A stretch of 64,000 bases of DNA from Parietaria judaica. Its lineage: Eukaryota; Streptophyta; Magnoliopsida; Rosales; Urticaceae. A program made the translations under genes and the position numbers. The stretch lies in NCBI GenBank assembly GCA_954871525.1, contig OX940864.1, forward strand, positions 4,272,001 through 4,336,000. Reading direction: 5' to 3'. Positions 35,711-45,688 of the stretch are shown here, piece after piece; positions within the stretch are counted from its first letter, which is position 1, and each line of letters begins with the position of its first letter. The notes under the pieces are model-generated. The model searched no databases. It had not been told where the DNA came from and saw only the letters and a program-made list of their open reading frames with translations.

Positions 35711-36310
35711 CAAAGTCTTAGTATGCTCTGTGGTTGCGGTTCCGACTGATCTTCCACATCAGAAACGAATGTCTTGAGATTTTTTGTTAGTTAATAATCG
35801 TTTAATCATTTTAGTTTAATTTTTTCAATTAGTTAATAATCATTTAATCATACTAGTTTAATAATCAATTCGTAAGTGTTGTTGTCACGTCACTTGAAAG
35901 TCTTAGTATGCTCTGTGGTTGCGGTTCCGACTGATCTTCCACATCAGAAACGAATTTCTTGAGATATTTTGTTATTTAATAATCATTTAATCATATTAGT
36001 TTAATTTTTTTAATTAGTTAATAATCATATTAGTTTAATTAAACTTTAAATAGTTACTTAAATAAGTTAAAAAAATTAAAATGATATTTTTTACGTGTGG
36101 TGATAATTATAAAGTTTTTACAGATTATGGTGTCTTAGAAAGATTGGTTTTTAAATAAGGTTTGCTTTGCAATCTCCTCCAAGCTAGCCTGAGAACCTCG
36201 GGGAGTTCTGTCTAGAAAAGCTTGGGCCTAAAGCGAGATCATAGCATCCTTTCCAGTCGATCTGGCCGTGGAACCTCGGGGAGTTTCGTCCAAAAGAGCT
36301 TGATAATTAT
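35711..36310 (+). repeat. Paired direct repeats in the intron-like part of the hAT element
   Basis: A segment of about 60 bp (AGTCTTAGTATGCTCTGTGG ... CATCAGAAACGAAT) occurs at 35711-35780 and 35896-35965. A second pair, GAACCTCGGGGAGTT, occurs near 36190 and 36269, each followed by an AAAAGAGCTTG- or AAAAGCTTGG-like phrase. Both pairs are mirrored in the other arm. Confidence 0.75.
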
Positions 36311-36474
36311 TTCCACACATAGAAAATACCATTTTTAATTTCGTTAACTTTTTTATTTAACTATATGAAATTTAATTTAATTAATATGATTAATATTAAA
36401 ATTTAATAATTGTAATATTTTTGTAATACTTAAATTAATATTAAACTCGTGTAATATTCTTTTGTTTTAATAAG

Positions 36475-38240
36475 GAAAATCCTTCGGGGTTGGCGTGGGG
36501 ACGACCAAACACTGCCCCCGTGTGGAACTTTTTTCACGAAGATCGGCGGGTGGAGAATGGCCAACGTATTAAACTTGCGACGTGCAAAAACTGCGGGCGC
36601 ACACTAGATGCGATGGGTGACCTGGGAACCGGCTACTTGAAACGACACGCAAGAGCATGCTTCCCAACCGGGGAGATTGATGAGGTAAACACAGCATACG
36701 TAAGTGCTCTTTCTGCAGTTAATTTGCGGAAATGGAACCTCGAATGGATTATTTCTACGGGCGTGCCGCTGAGTTTTGTCGAAAATCTCAACCATACCCG
36801 ATATATGCAAAGGATTAATCCGACGTACCAGCAGTTTTCCCGTACGACTTATACCCAGGACATGGAAACCGCATATGCTATGCAAAAAAACCTTTTGGTC
36901 AATTTTTTCAAAATGTCTAGCATAAACGTTGCTTTTACCACCGACTTGTGGAGCGGTCCGAGTTTAAACGATTATTTGAGTCTGACCGCTCATTACGTAG
37001 ACGATGAGTGGAATCTATGTCAAAGACTTTTAAATCTATCGCCATTCGAGGGTCGTCATACCGGACAAAACATTGCAGATAAATTAATTGCATTATTTAA
37101 TGATTGAGGTTTACAAAATCGTGTTATTTCCATTACCTTAGACAATGCCGCAAACAACAACGCCGCCATTACTATCTTGGAATCTAGTTTGCCCGCTTCT
37201 CCATTTCGAAATATTTTACATCAACGGTGTGCTTGTCACATAATAAATTTAATTGCACGAACGGGCGAACATCAAATTGCAAGACATGTTGACAAAATAC
37301 GCGGCATTGTTGATTGGATCCGGCATCCTCAAACCACCAGTAGGTGGAGAAAATTTTGTAAAGACCACAATCATAGAGCTAACAAGTTTGGTTTATACAA
37401 TAATACACGTTGGAACTCTACGTATCTAATGGTTTCAGTTGTGTGTAGACAGAGGCTGCCTTTGGACCACTTCCTCGGAATGGAACTCGAGCCCCAGGCG
37501 CGGATCACGGAGGCGGAATGGGCGGCCGCCTTGAAATTTACCGAATTCCTCAAACCCTTTTATGCTATTACTTTAAAATTTTCTAACAAAAAAAGACCCT
37601 CTTTAAATCATGGTCTTTCGGGTCTTTACCAAATTACGTCTGCTTTTCAAGAATTCTCAAATGACCCTATTATTTCTCCCCTTATTCCGGGAATGATTGC
37701 AAAATACCAAACTTATTGGGATCCACCCCCGATTTCGTTTTGCTTCGGTGCTATACTAGATCCTCGTTTTTCGTTTACTTGGGGGCCAATGATGTTAGCA
37801 TGCGGGGAAAACATAGGGGTCGATTACCGGAATTATATTAACGTTGTTAATCAAGCGTTTTTTGCATTGTACAGTGAATACGACCTGCGATTCCCACAGT
37901 ACAACGCACAGGAGGAGCAAAGGACAGTAATGGAAAGCCCAACGAAGACGGGACTAGCGTTTAGTTGGAGACTCAAGCAACGGCTAGATCGCGGGGAAAC
38001 ATCGGAATCCAGTACGGCTCCGGCACGGGCGGATATACCGGAAGGCGCACCGGAAGAAGTGAAGCGGTACTACGGCCTACGGTTCGACGACGATTCAGCT
38101 GAGTTCGATGTGATCAAGTGGTGGAAGAATCAATGGGACAGATTCCCGATATTGGCGAGAATGGCGAGGGATATACTGTCCATCCCCATTTCAAGCGTTG
38201 CTTCGGAGAGCGCATTCAGTAGGGCTCAGTATGTCATAAA
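36475..38240 (+). pseudogene. hAT transposase (BED finger, RICESLEEPER-like), left copy, broken
   Basis: BED zinc finger near the start (CKNCGRTLDAMG then HARAC), RNase-H-like core beginning FTTDLWSGPSLNDYLSLTAHY, the CHIINLI block, and the C-terminal hAT dimerisation motif (WWKNQWDRFPILARMA, then ASESAFS). TGA at 37105-37107 interrupts the frame; it resumes in the same frame through 38240. The same stop is in the other copy, so it predates the inverted duplication. The C-terminal helix after INDRRA is lost at the axis. In a working element this protein would cut and paste the DNA; here it is most likely inactive unless the stop is read through. Confidence 0.85.
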
Positions 38241-38260
38241 CGACCGGAGGGCGCCAACCA

Positions 38261-38284
38261 CCAGTACGGCTCAATATGTGTTGT
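38261..38284. other. Spacer at the palindrome axis
   Basis: About 24 unpaired bases. The first 12, CCAGTACGGCTC, also occur at 38009-38020 inside the transposase gene of the left arm, so the spacer may be filler copied during repair of a broken end. Confidence 0.7.
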
Positions 38285-38304
38285 TGGTTGACGCCCTGAG
38301 GTCG

Positions 38305-40070
38305 TTTATGACATACTGAGCCCTACTGAATGCGCTCTCCGAAGCAACGCTTGAAATGGGGATGGACAGTATATCCCTCGCCATTCTCGCCAATATCGGG
38401 AATCTGTCCCGTTGATTCTTCCACCACTTGATCACATCGAACTCAGCTGAATCGTCGTCGAACCGTAGGCCGTAGTACCGCTTCACTTCTTCCGGTGCGC
38501 CTTCCGGTATGTCCGCCCGTGCCGGAGCCGTACTGGATTCTGATGTTTCCCCGCGATCTAGCCGTTGCTTGAGTCTCTGGCTAAACGCTAGTCCCGTCTT
38601 CATTGGGCTTTCCATTACTGTCCTTTGCTCCTCCTGTGCGTTGTACTGTGGGAATCGCAGGTCGTATTCACTGTACAATGCAAAAAACGCTTGATTAACA
38701 ACGTTAATATAATTCCGGTAATCGACCCCTATGTTTTCCCCGCATGCTAACATCATTGGCCCCCAAGTAAACGAAAAACGAGGATCTAGTATAGCACCGA
38801 AGCAAAACGAAATCGGGGGTGGATCCCAATAAGTTTGGTATTTTGCAATCATTCCCGGAATAAGGGGAGAAATAATAGGGTCATTTGAGAATTCTTGAAA
38901 AGCAGACGTAATTTGGTAAAGACCCGAAAGACCATGATTTAAAGAGGGTCTTTTTTTGTTAGAAAAATTTAAAGTAATAGCATAAAAGGGTTTGAGGAAT
39001 TCGGTAAATTTCAAGGCGGTCGCCCATTCCGCCTCCGTGATCCGCGCCTGGGGCTCGAGTTCCATTCCGAGGAAGTGGTCCAAAGGCAGCCTCTGTCTAC
39101 ACACAACTGAAACCATTAGATACGTAGAGTTCCAACGTGTATTATTGTATAAACCAAACTTGTTAGCTCTATGATTGTGGTCTTTACAAAATTTTCTCCA
39201 CCTACTGGTGGTTTGAGGATGCCGGATCCAATCAACAATGCCGCGTATTTTGTCAACATGTCTTGCAATTTGATGTTCGCCCGTTCGTGCAATTAAATTT
39301 ATTATGTGACAAGCACACCGTTGATGTAAAATATTTCGAAATGGAGAAGCGGGCAAACTAGATTCCAAGATAGTAATGGCGGCGTTGTTGTTTGCGGCAT
39401 TGTCTAAGGTAATGGAAATAACACGATTTTGTAAACCTCAATCATTAAATAATGCAATTAATTTATCTGCAATGTTTTGTCCGGTATGACGACCCTCGAA
39501 TGGCGATAGATTTAAAAGTCTTTGACATAGATTCCACTCATCGTCTACGTAATGAGCGGTCAGACTCAAATAATCGTTTAAACTCGGACCGCTCCACAAG
39601 TCGGTGGTAAAAGCAACGTTTATGCTAGACATTTTGAAAAAATTGACCAAAAGGTTTTTTTGCATAGCATATGCGGTTTCCATGTCCTGGGTATAAGTCG
39701 TACGGGAAAACTGCTGGTACGTCGGATTAATCCTTTGCATATATCGGGTATGGTTGAGATTTTCGACAAAACTCAGCGGCACGCCCGTAGAAATAATCCA
39801 TTCGAGGTTCCATTTCCGCAAATTAACTGCAGAAAGAGCACTTACGTATGCTGTGTTTACCTCATCAATCTCCCCGGTTGGGAAGCATGCTCTTGCGTGT
39901 CGTTTCAAGTAGCCGGTTCCCAGGTCACCCATCGCATCTAGTGTGCGCCCGCAGTTTTTGCACGTCGCAAGTTTAATACGTTGGCCATTCTCCACCCGCC
40001 GATCTTCGTGAAAAAAGTTCCACACGGGGGCAGTGTTTGGTCGTCCCCACGCCAACCCCGAAGGATTTTC
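38305..40070 (-). pseudogene. hAT transposase, right copy, broken
   Basis: Mirror image of 36475-38240 with the same internal TGA, separating the BED part (39438-40055) from the catalytic and dimerisation part. It differs from the left copy at about six residues (A/T, K/N, T/M, W/Q, W/R and the last few before the axis). It faces the left copy tail to tail. Confidence 0.85.
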
Positions 40071-40990
40071 CTTAATAAAACAAAAGAATATTACACGAGT
40101 TTAATATTAATTTAAGTATTACAAAAATATTACAATTATTAAATTTTAATATTAATCATATTAATTAAATTAAATTTCATATAGTTAAATAAAAAAGTTA
40201 ACGAAATTAAAAATGGTATTTTCTATGTGTGGAAATAATTATCAAGCTCTTTTGGACGAAACTCCCCGAGGTTCCACGGCCAGATCGACTGGAAAGGATG
40301 CTATGATCTCGCTTTAGGCCCAAGCTTTTCTAGACAGAACTCCCCGAGGTTCTCAGGCTAGCTTGGAGGAGATTGCAAAGCAAACCTTATTTAAAAACCA
40401 ATCTTTCTAAGACACCATAATCTGTAAAAACTTTATAATTATCACCACACGTAAAAAATATCATTTTAATTTTTTTAACTTATTTAAGTAACTATTTAAA
40501 GTTTAATTAAACTAATATGATTATTAACTAATTAAAAAAATTAAACTAATATGATTAAATGATTATTAAATAACAAAATATCTCAAGAAATTCGTTTCTG
40601 ATGTGGAAGATCAGTCGGAACCGCAACCACAGAGCATACTAAGACTTTCAAGTGACGTGACAACAACACTTACGAATTGATTATTAAACTAGTATGATTA
40701 AATGATTATTAACTAATTGAAAAAATTAAACTAAAATGATTAAACGATTATTAACTAACAAAAAATCTCAAGACATTCGTTTCTGATGTGGAAGATCAGT
40801 CGGAACCGCAACCACAGAGCATACTAAGACTTTGAAGAAATTCGTTATTGATTATTAATTATTAATATTTAATTATTGATTATTAATTATTATTTATTAC
40901 TAAGTACTAACTTATTAATTATTAAATATTATTAATTAATAAAATAGAAAAATGACTAATAGCTATACATAGAGAAATGACTAAAGGTTA

Positions 40991-41515
40991 TTACCCGGTT
41001 GAAGGACGTCGATGTCGTCGAGGACGGGCAACGGAGGCTTCACCGCTATCTTGATTGGAAGGTAGAGGAGAACCGCGGTTGTAAACCCCAACATTTGAAC
41101 CATGGACCGAGGCCGGCGTTTGAAAGTCGTCCTCGGCATCTTCGGGACGTTGAGTTTCGTCGGGATCGGCATCTTCGGGACGTTGAGTTTCGTCATGGTC
41201 GTGTTGTTGAAACATGAGATTGAAAAAAGGATCGTTATTTCCCCTAGATTGAGCTACCGCGTCGACCAATTCTCGGGACACACATTCGGGATTGGCGTGG
41301 TGCATGGCCACCGCCCGGACTAGACTAGGTCTTAGAGACCGTACTGTATCATCGGGATAATTTGGATTGGGCGGGGAGGGAAATATTTCATCGGGTAGCA
41401 TAACGGGAATGTAGTCGTCGGGCGTAGGCTGCGATGTTCCCCCTAGTTGAAATTGGGGTTGCAAATTCCTAGCCGTCCTTCGACCCCCGGAACTACCGCC
41501 GCTTCTTCGAGACAT
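40991..41515 (-). CDS. hAT-associated N-terminal open frame, right copy
   Basis: Same 174-residue frame as in the left arm, intact, with four substitutions. Its leader has an 8-bp duplication (CTCAAGTTCTCAAGTTCC), the only indel noticed in the inner part of the palindrome. Confidence 0.55.
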   Translation of the reverse strand: MSRRSGGSSGGRRTARNLQPQFQLGGTSQPTPDDYIPVMLPDEIFPSPPNPNYPDDTVRSLRPSLVRAVAMHHANPECVSRELVDAVAQSRGNNDPFFNLMFQQHDHDETQRPEDADPDETQRPEDAEDDFQTPASVHGSNVGVYNRGSPLPSNQDSGEASVARPRRHRRPSTG

Positions 41516-42043
41516 AATGGAACTTGAGAACTTGAGAGCTTTAGAGGGAGAAAATTGAGAGAATTTGAGAGAGAGATGGAAGATTGTTGGTGAGGAAATG
41601 AGGGAGGAATGTGTGATATTTATAGGGTTTGAGGAGAGAGTGGAGTGGTTGAATAATTATTATGGTGGGTGAAGTGGGTGAATAATTGTGAGGAGATAGT
41701 GGGTGAAATTTTTTTGAAATTTGAAATTTTAGGGTTGAAATTCGAGTAAAGTGGGTAATAATTGTGGTTGGGTAATAAAATTCGGATAAAAAGTGTGTTA
41801 TTTATGCCACAAAAAGACAAAATCACGCGGATCACAAATCTGAGCCGTTGATGGGCTTCACGCGGATCCCCATCCGAGGGTCGCGACTTTCGCCACACGT
41901 CGCGACAAATCGCGACTTTTGCCACAAAATCGCGACGCGTCGCGATTCCCAGCAAAAGTCGCGCCTCGTCGCGAATGGGCTCTGCGCATCGCGAGCCCCA
42001 ACCAACCGACTCATCACCTCTGAGAGAGAGAGAGAGATCGTCA

Positions 42044-44152
42044 ATGGAGGACGAGAGAGAAGCCAAGCGCTTGAAGGTCGGGGCTCTGATCGAGAGAGCC
42101 ACCGCCTCCACCCTGTCGGAGGTCGATCCCAGGCTCCTCAAGGCCATCAAGTTCCTCGTCAGATACTCCGATTCCGAGCTCCGACTCGCCCTTCACACTC
42201 TCTTCCACCTCATGAAGCGCGACCACGCTCAGGTATGTCTTTCTAGGTTCTGGGATTGCTTTCTGGTAATTGGGATTGTTTGTGTGAAATTTGGGGATTT
42301 TTCTCGTTGGAATTGGTGCTTTGATTTCGCGTAACCTAAACATGGAGTGATCGAATTTTTGCAGATTAGGTATCTTACTCTGTTGATAATTGACCAGCTG
42401 TTCATGCGGTCCAAGCTGTTTAGAAGCCTCGTCGTTGAGAATATGGACATGCTGTTGGCTCTGAGTGTCGGTTTTAGGAAGAATCAGCCGCTCCCGGCTC
42501 CTCCGTCGATCGCGACGCTTCTGCGTTCGAAGGCGATTGAGTTTTTGGAGAAGTGGAACGGCTCGTTTGGGATTCGTCACAGGCAGCTTAGATTGGGGTT
42601 TGATTACCTCAAGAACACTCTTAGGTTTCAGTTCCCGAATCTTCAAGCCAACGCCGCTCGGATTCAGCAGGAGAGGGAGGACCGGGAAAGGAGGTCGAGA
42701 GAGATTATGCTTAGCAAGTACGATAGTTTTAAGCAAATATTTCCGTCGATCAAGGAAGAGATAGAATCCACGGTTAGGGAGATTGAGGAGTGTTTGGAAA
42801 TCGCTCGGAGCGGAGAGGAACGAGCATTGTTGGGTTCGTTCGACGAGGAGGATTTTCTGGAGATCCGTTGCTCGGAGCTGCGTCAGATTCGTGTCAGTGC
42901 ATTGGAAGAAGGAGAAAAGGTGCACGAGAACAACGAGAATAAAGTGGTTTTTGATACTTTGAGGGAGTTGTATAAGCTTGTGGTGACAAAACATTTGGTC
43001 TCGGCCCAAGAATGGATCTCGGTACTTGTCAGGGTTGAGGTGACAGACAACAAGTTCCGAGATTCCGCTTTGAAGGAGTTGATCAATATAAAAAACCATC
43101 TTCAATCGGTGAAGAAGGAGTGCGAGGAGGCGGGTCTGGCTCTTCAAAGTAACGGGAATAACGACGAAGAAGAAGATTTCTGGGAAGAGGGGAAAATAGG
43201 GTCCATCGAGAATAAGAGCTTCACCGCTCATGTCAAGGAGATTAAAGATGTCACCGTAGCATCGACGTCCCGAAGCAAAAACGACACGGTTTCAACATCC
43301 ATAGGCAACAAGACGGCTGATAAGAAATTGCTTGGTCGCCAAGCAAACTCTTTGAAGGGCAAGCTTTTGGCTGAAGCTCCAATGGTGGATTGGGGCCCGC
43401 ATTTGGATGACTGGGGTTCGAAGAGGGATGTTTTAGCCAATCACCGGGGATTAGAGCTTGACGGCCACTGGGGAAGGGTCGATTACGATGCAGTGATTCC
43501 GGCCGAGAAAATTGCAGAGTTAAACGTGCAAGCGAGTGTTTATAGAGAAGATGAGGTCGAATTCCAACCGTGCCGTGCCCCTTTAAGGAAAGGCGGGCTC
43601 TGTTCGAGACGAGATTTGAAAGTTTGCCCATTTCATGGACCGATCATACCTCGAGATTGTGAAGGAAAGCCTATTGACCAAAATCTCCAAACCGAGAATA
43701 CCGCCTCTGAAGGAGACGAGCCCCCACAAGATGCGACGACTTCTGATTCCGGTATCGATTTGGTCGAGAAGTTAGCAAAACAAGCAGTGAAGAACGTTCG
43801 TGCGAGAGATAAAATGGCGGCAGAAAAGGCGCATCTCGATAAACGGGCACTGAAGAAGGCAAAGCTTGCAGAAGTACGGGAACACAATGCGTCGGTTCTG
43901 CGCGACGCAGCTATGGCTTCCACTTCGAGATCTGCAAATATCGGCGAAGACATCGAAGTTGATAATGCCAGAAGCAAATACTCGCTTAAAAGCGAGAAGC
44001 AGAAACTCGCATCGATGCTGAGGAAGAAGGTTACCTCTAAGAACAGGATATCCAAGAGGCTGTTGAAACGGAGCGCCGGGGAAGCGACGGTGATGCAGCT
44101 GACTTCGAGCGAGGATGCGAGTTACAGAGAAGCGTTCCCGAATCAATGGTGA
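42044..44152 (+). CDS. UVSSA: UVSSA homologue, right copy
   Basis: Exons 42044-42232 and 42365-44152, giving 658 residues with the same protein as the left copy. Domain layout is as described there: VHS-like N-terminus, charged middle, DUF2043 with its Cys/His zinc set. Exons, the 132-bp intron and about 400 bp of 3' flank appear identical between the copies, whereas the hAT parts and the outer flanks are not. It is transcribed away from the palindrome axis toward the DRP1 gene. The start lies about 60 bp from the hAT end. Both copies look functional by sequence. Confidence 0.9.
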
Positions 44153-45120
44153 ATGAATTAGTCAGAAGATTAGTAGTTTATACATATATATAAACATTGG
44201 GAAACAGAATTTGTATGAAATTATGGAAGTAAACATTGTCTGGTGCACAAGATAACCTCAAAGATACGAGGATCGATAGATTTAGTAGCTTAAAGCAAAA
44301 ATGTGACAGCCAAGTATCAAATTAGAAATAAACATACCTACATACACTCTAGAAATTAGAAGTAAAAGTATATAAAATCTCCATCAAATTGTACTGTCCC
44401 AAATATATAAATAGAAAATCTTCTATTTAAACTTATTATATGAAGTGGTAAAATTCGAGGTTAAAAACGTCATTAAGTACCGATTACCGTTTGTGTTGTC
44501 ACTTTTTTACCGCATTAATTATACCAATTTTTTTTTTTAGTTTAGCTTGTAATTTTTCTCTCGATTTATGGGACTTCCATCTTCAATATTTTTCATAAAT
44601 CCGATTATATGTGCTTGACAATAATTTCATCTCTGCTAGAGCAAGTGTTATTCATAACTTAGATATTCTCTGATTTTCTTTTTTATAATTTTTTTTTTAC
44701 TTGTTCGAGATTAACTTCATGATCAAAGAGGACATTAGAAGATAAAAGAATATTAGCGATATAAATACCTAAAAGTTAGTTAATAGTGCAAAATTGTCAA
44801 TTGCCACATGGGAACATACGAGTTCTCCACATTACGCTTAACGGATGTACACGTAACGTAATGGGTCGACTTGGGTACTTACGAAATAAAAATTTAATGC
44901 CTATGAGAACCTCCACCGGTCTTTTAAGAATATACTGACAATATTACCCTATTATTATGAACCAAAATCGACGAATTCGAATACGAGAATATGGCGAATT
45001 TTGACCAACACTCACAAACATTTTTGAATGTTTATTGGCTCTCTTTCTCATCAGCTAAGAGTAAAAATTACAACCTAATGGGCCGAATCGAGCCCGACCT
45101 AATTAAATCTTAGAACATAA

Positions 45121-45507
45121 ACAACCAACATAGTAATAAACTAACGACACCACCCGAGACACAATTAATAAATCTAAACAAAATAATAAAATGACAACTT
45201 GAATTTAAATGTCTTAATTGACTAAAATTAAATAAACAACACGATACTGATGAACGAGATAAATCCTAATTACTCGGGATGTATCACTAACTTCTCGATA
45301 GTTATGCCGCAAATACACGAAAGATAAATCCCATGCAAAAGTGGGCCCACATCCCAGGAGCCCATTCTACATGCAAAGCAAAGGTTTGAAAATCCAAACC
45401 CGTTTGCATTGCATGCCACTTCCCATTTTCCCGGGTCTTTCGCCATCCTCATCTCTCTGCAACCTCCTCGACTTAGTCATCTCTCTCGGCCATCGGAGCT
45501 CGCAACA
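45121..45507 (+). promoter_or_regulatory. Promoter and leader region of the DRP1 gene
   Basis: Only about 390 bp separate the outer edge of the palindrome from the DRP1 ATG. The last 150 bp are CT-rich (CATCTCTCTGCAACCTCC), as in plant 5' leaders. No TATA box stands out. Confidence 0.4.
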
Positions 45508-45641
45508 ATGGAGAATCTGATCTCGCTCGTCAACAAGATTCAGAGGGCCTGTACGGCTCTCGGCGATCACGGCGAAGAAAGCGCCTTGCCCACTCTCTGG
45601 GACGCCCTTCCCTCCATCGCCGTCGTCGGAGGCCAGGTCCG

Positions 45642-45688
<47 letters not shown>

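Larger units (their letters stand above)
30739..38260 (+). repeat. Left arm of a giant inverted repeat (palindrome)
   Basis: The sequence from 30739 (TTATGTTCTAAG) to 38260 is repeated in reverse complement at 38285-45120. Paired positions add up to 76545 near the axis and 76553 beyond an 8-bp indel, which I checked at many points. The arm holds the 3' flank and full gene of UVSSA and a hAT transposon. It is longer than its partner because of a 676-bp non-autonomous hAT insertion (31068-31743). The inner 6 kb or so is above 99% identical between arms; the outermost 0.3 kb is only about 93% identical. Confidence 0.95.
34569..38260 (+). mobile_element. hAT transposon, left copy, 3' end lost at the palindrome axis
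   Basis: The likely 5' terminus is CAGAGCCCATTCGCG at 34569. It is followed by a cluster of TCGCGA/GTCGCGAC motifs (34585-34680), the kind of subterminal repeats hAT transposases bind. A TATA box (CCCTATAAATA near 34928) precedes two coding parts, 35030-35554 and about 36475-38240. The element breaks off inside the C-terminal dimerisation domain, where the mirror copy begins, so it has no 3' terminus and no testable target duplication partner. It cannot transpose as a normal unit. Confidence 0.75.
38285..41984 (-). mobile_element. hAT transposon, right copy, 3' end lost at the palindrome axis
   Basis: The 5' terminus, CAGAGCCCATTCGCG read on the minus strand, ends at 41984, again about 60 bp from the UVSSA start codon. 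Two 5' ends therefore face outward around a fused centre, so the whole of 34569-41984 looks like one palindromic element bounded by identical inverted ends. Confidence 0.75.
38285..45120 (-). repeat. Right arm of the giant inverted repeat
   Basis: Reverse complement of the left arm. It lacks the 676-bp hAT insertion (empty site GTATGTTC present once near 44815), carries an extra TCTCAAGT near 41530 and an extra 9 bp near 44635, and differs by scattered substitutions in the transposon and outer flank. The arm ends about 390 bp upstream of the DRP1 start codon. Confidence 0.95.

Noticed and set aside
30739..45120. The palindrome as a pure assembly or library artefact
   Set aside because: Hairpin reads would give identical arms. 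Here the arms differ by a transposon insertion with its empty site, an 8-bp and a 9-bp indel and many substitutions. Read-level confirmation is still desirable.
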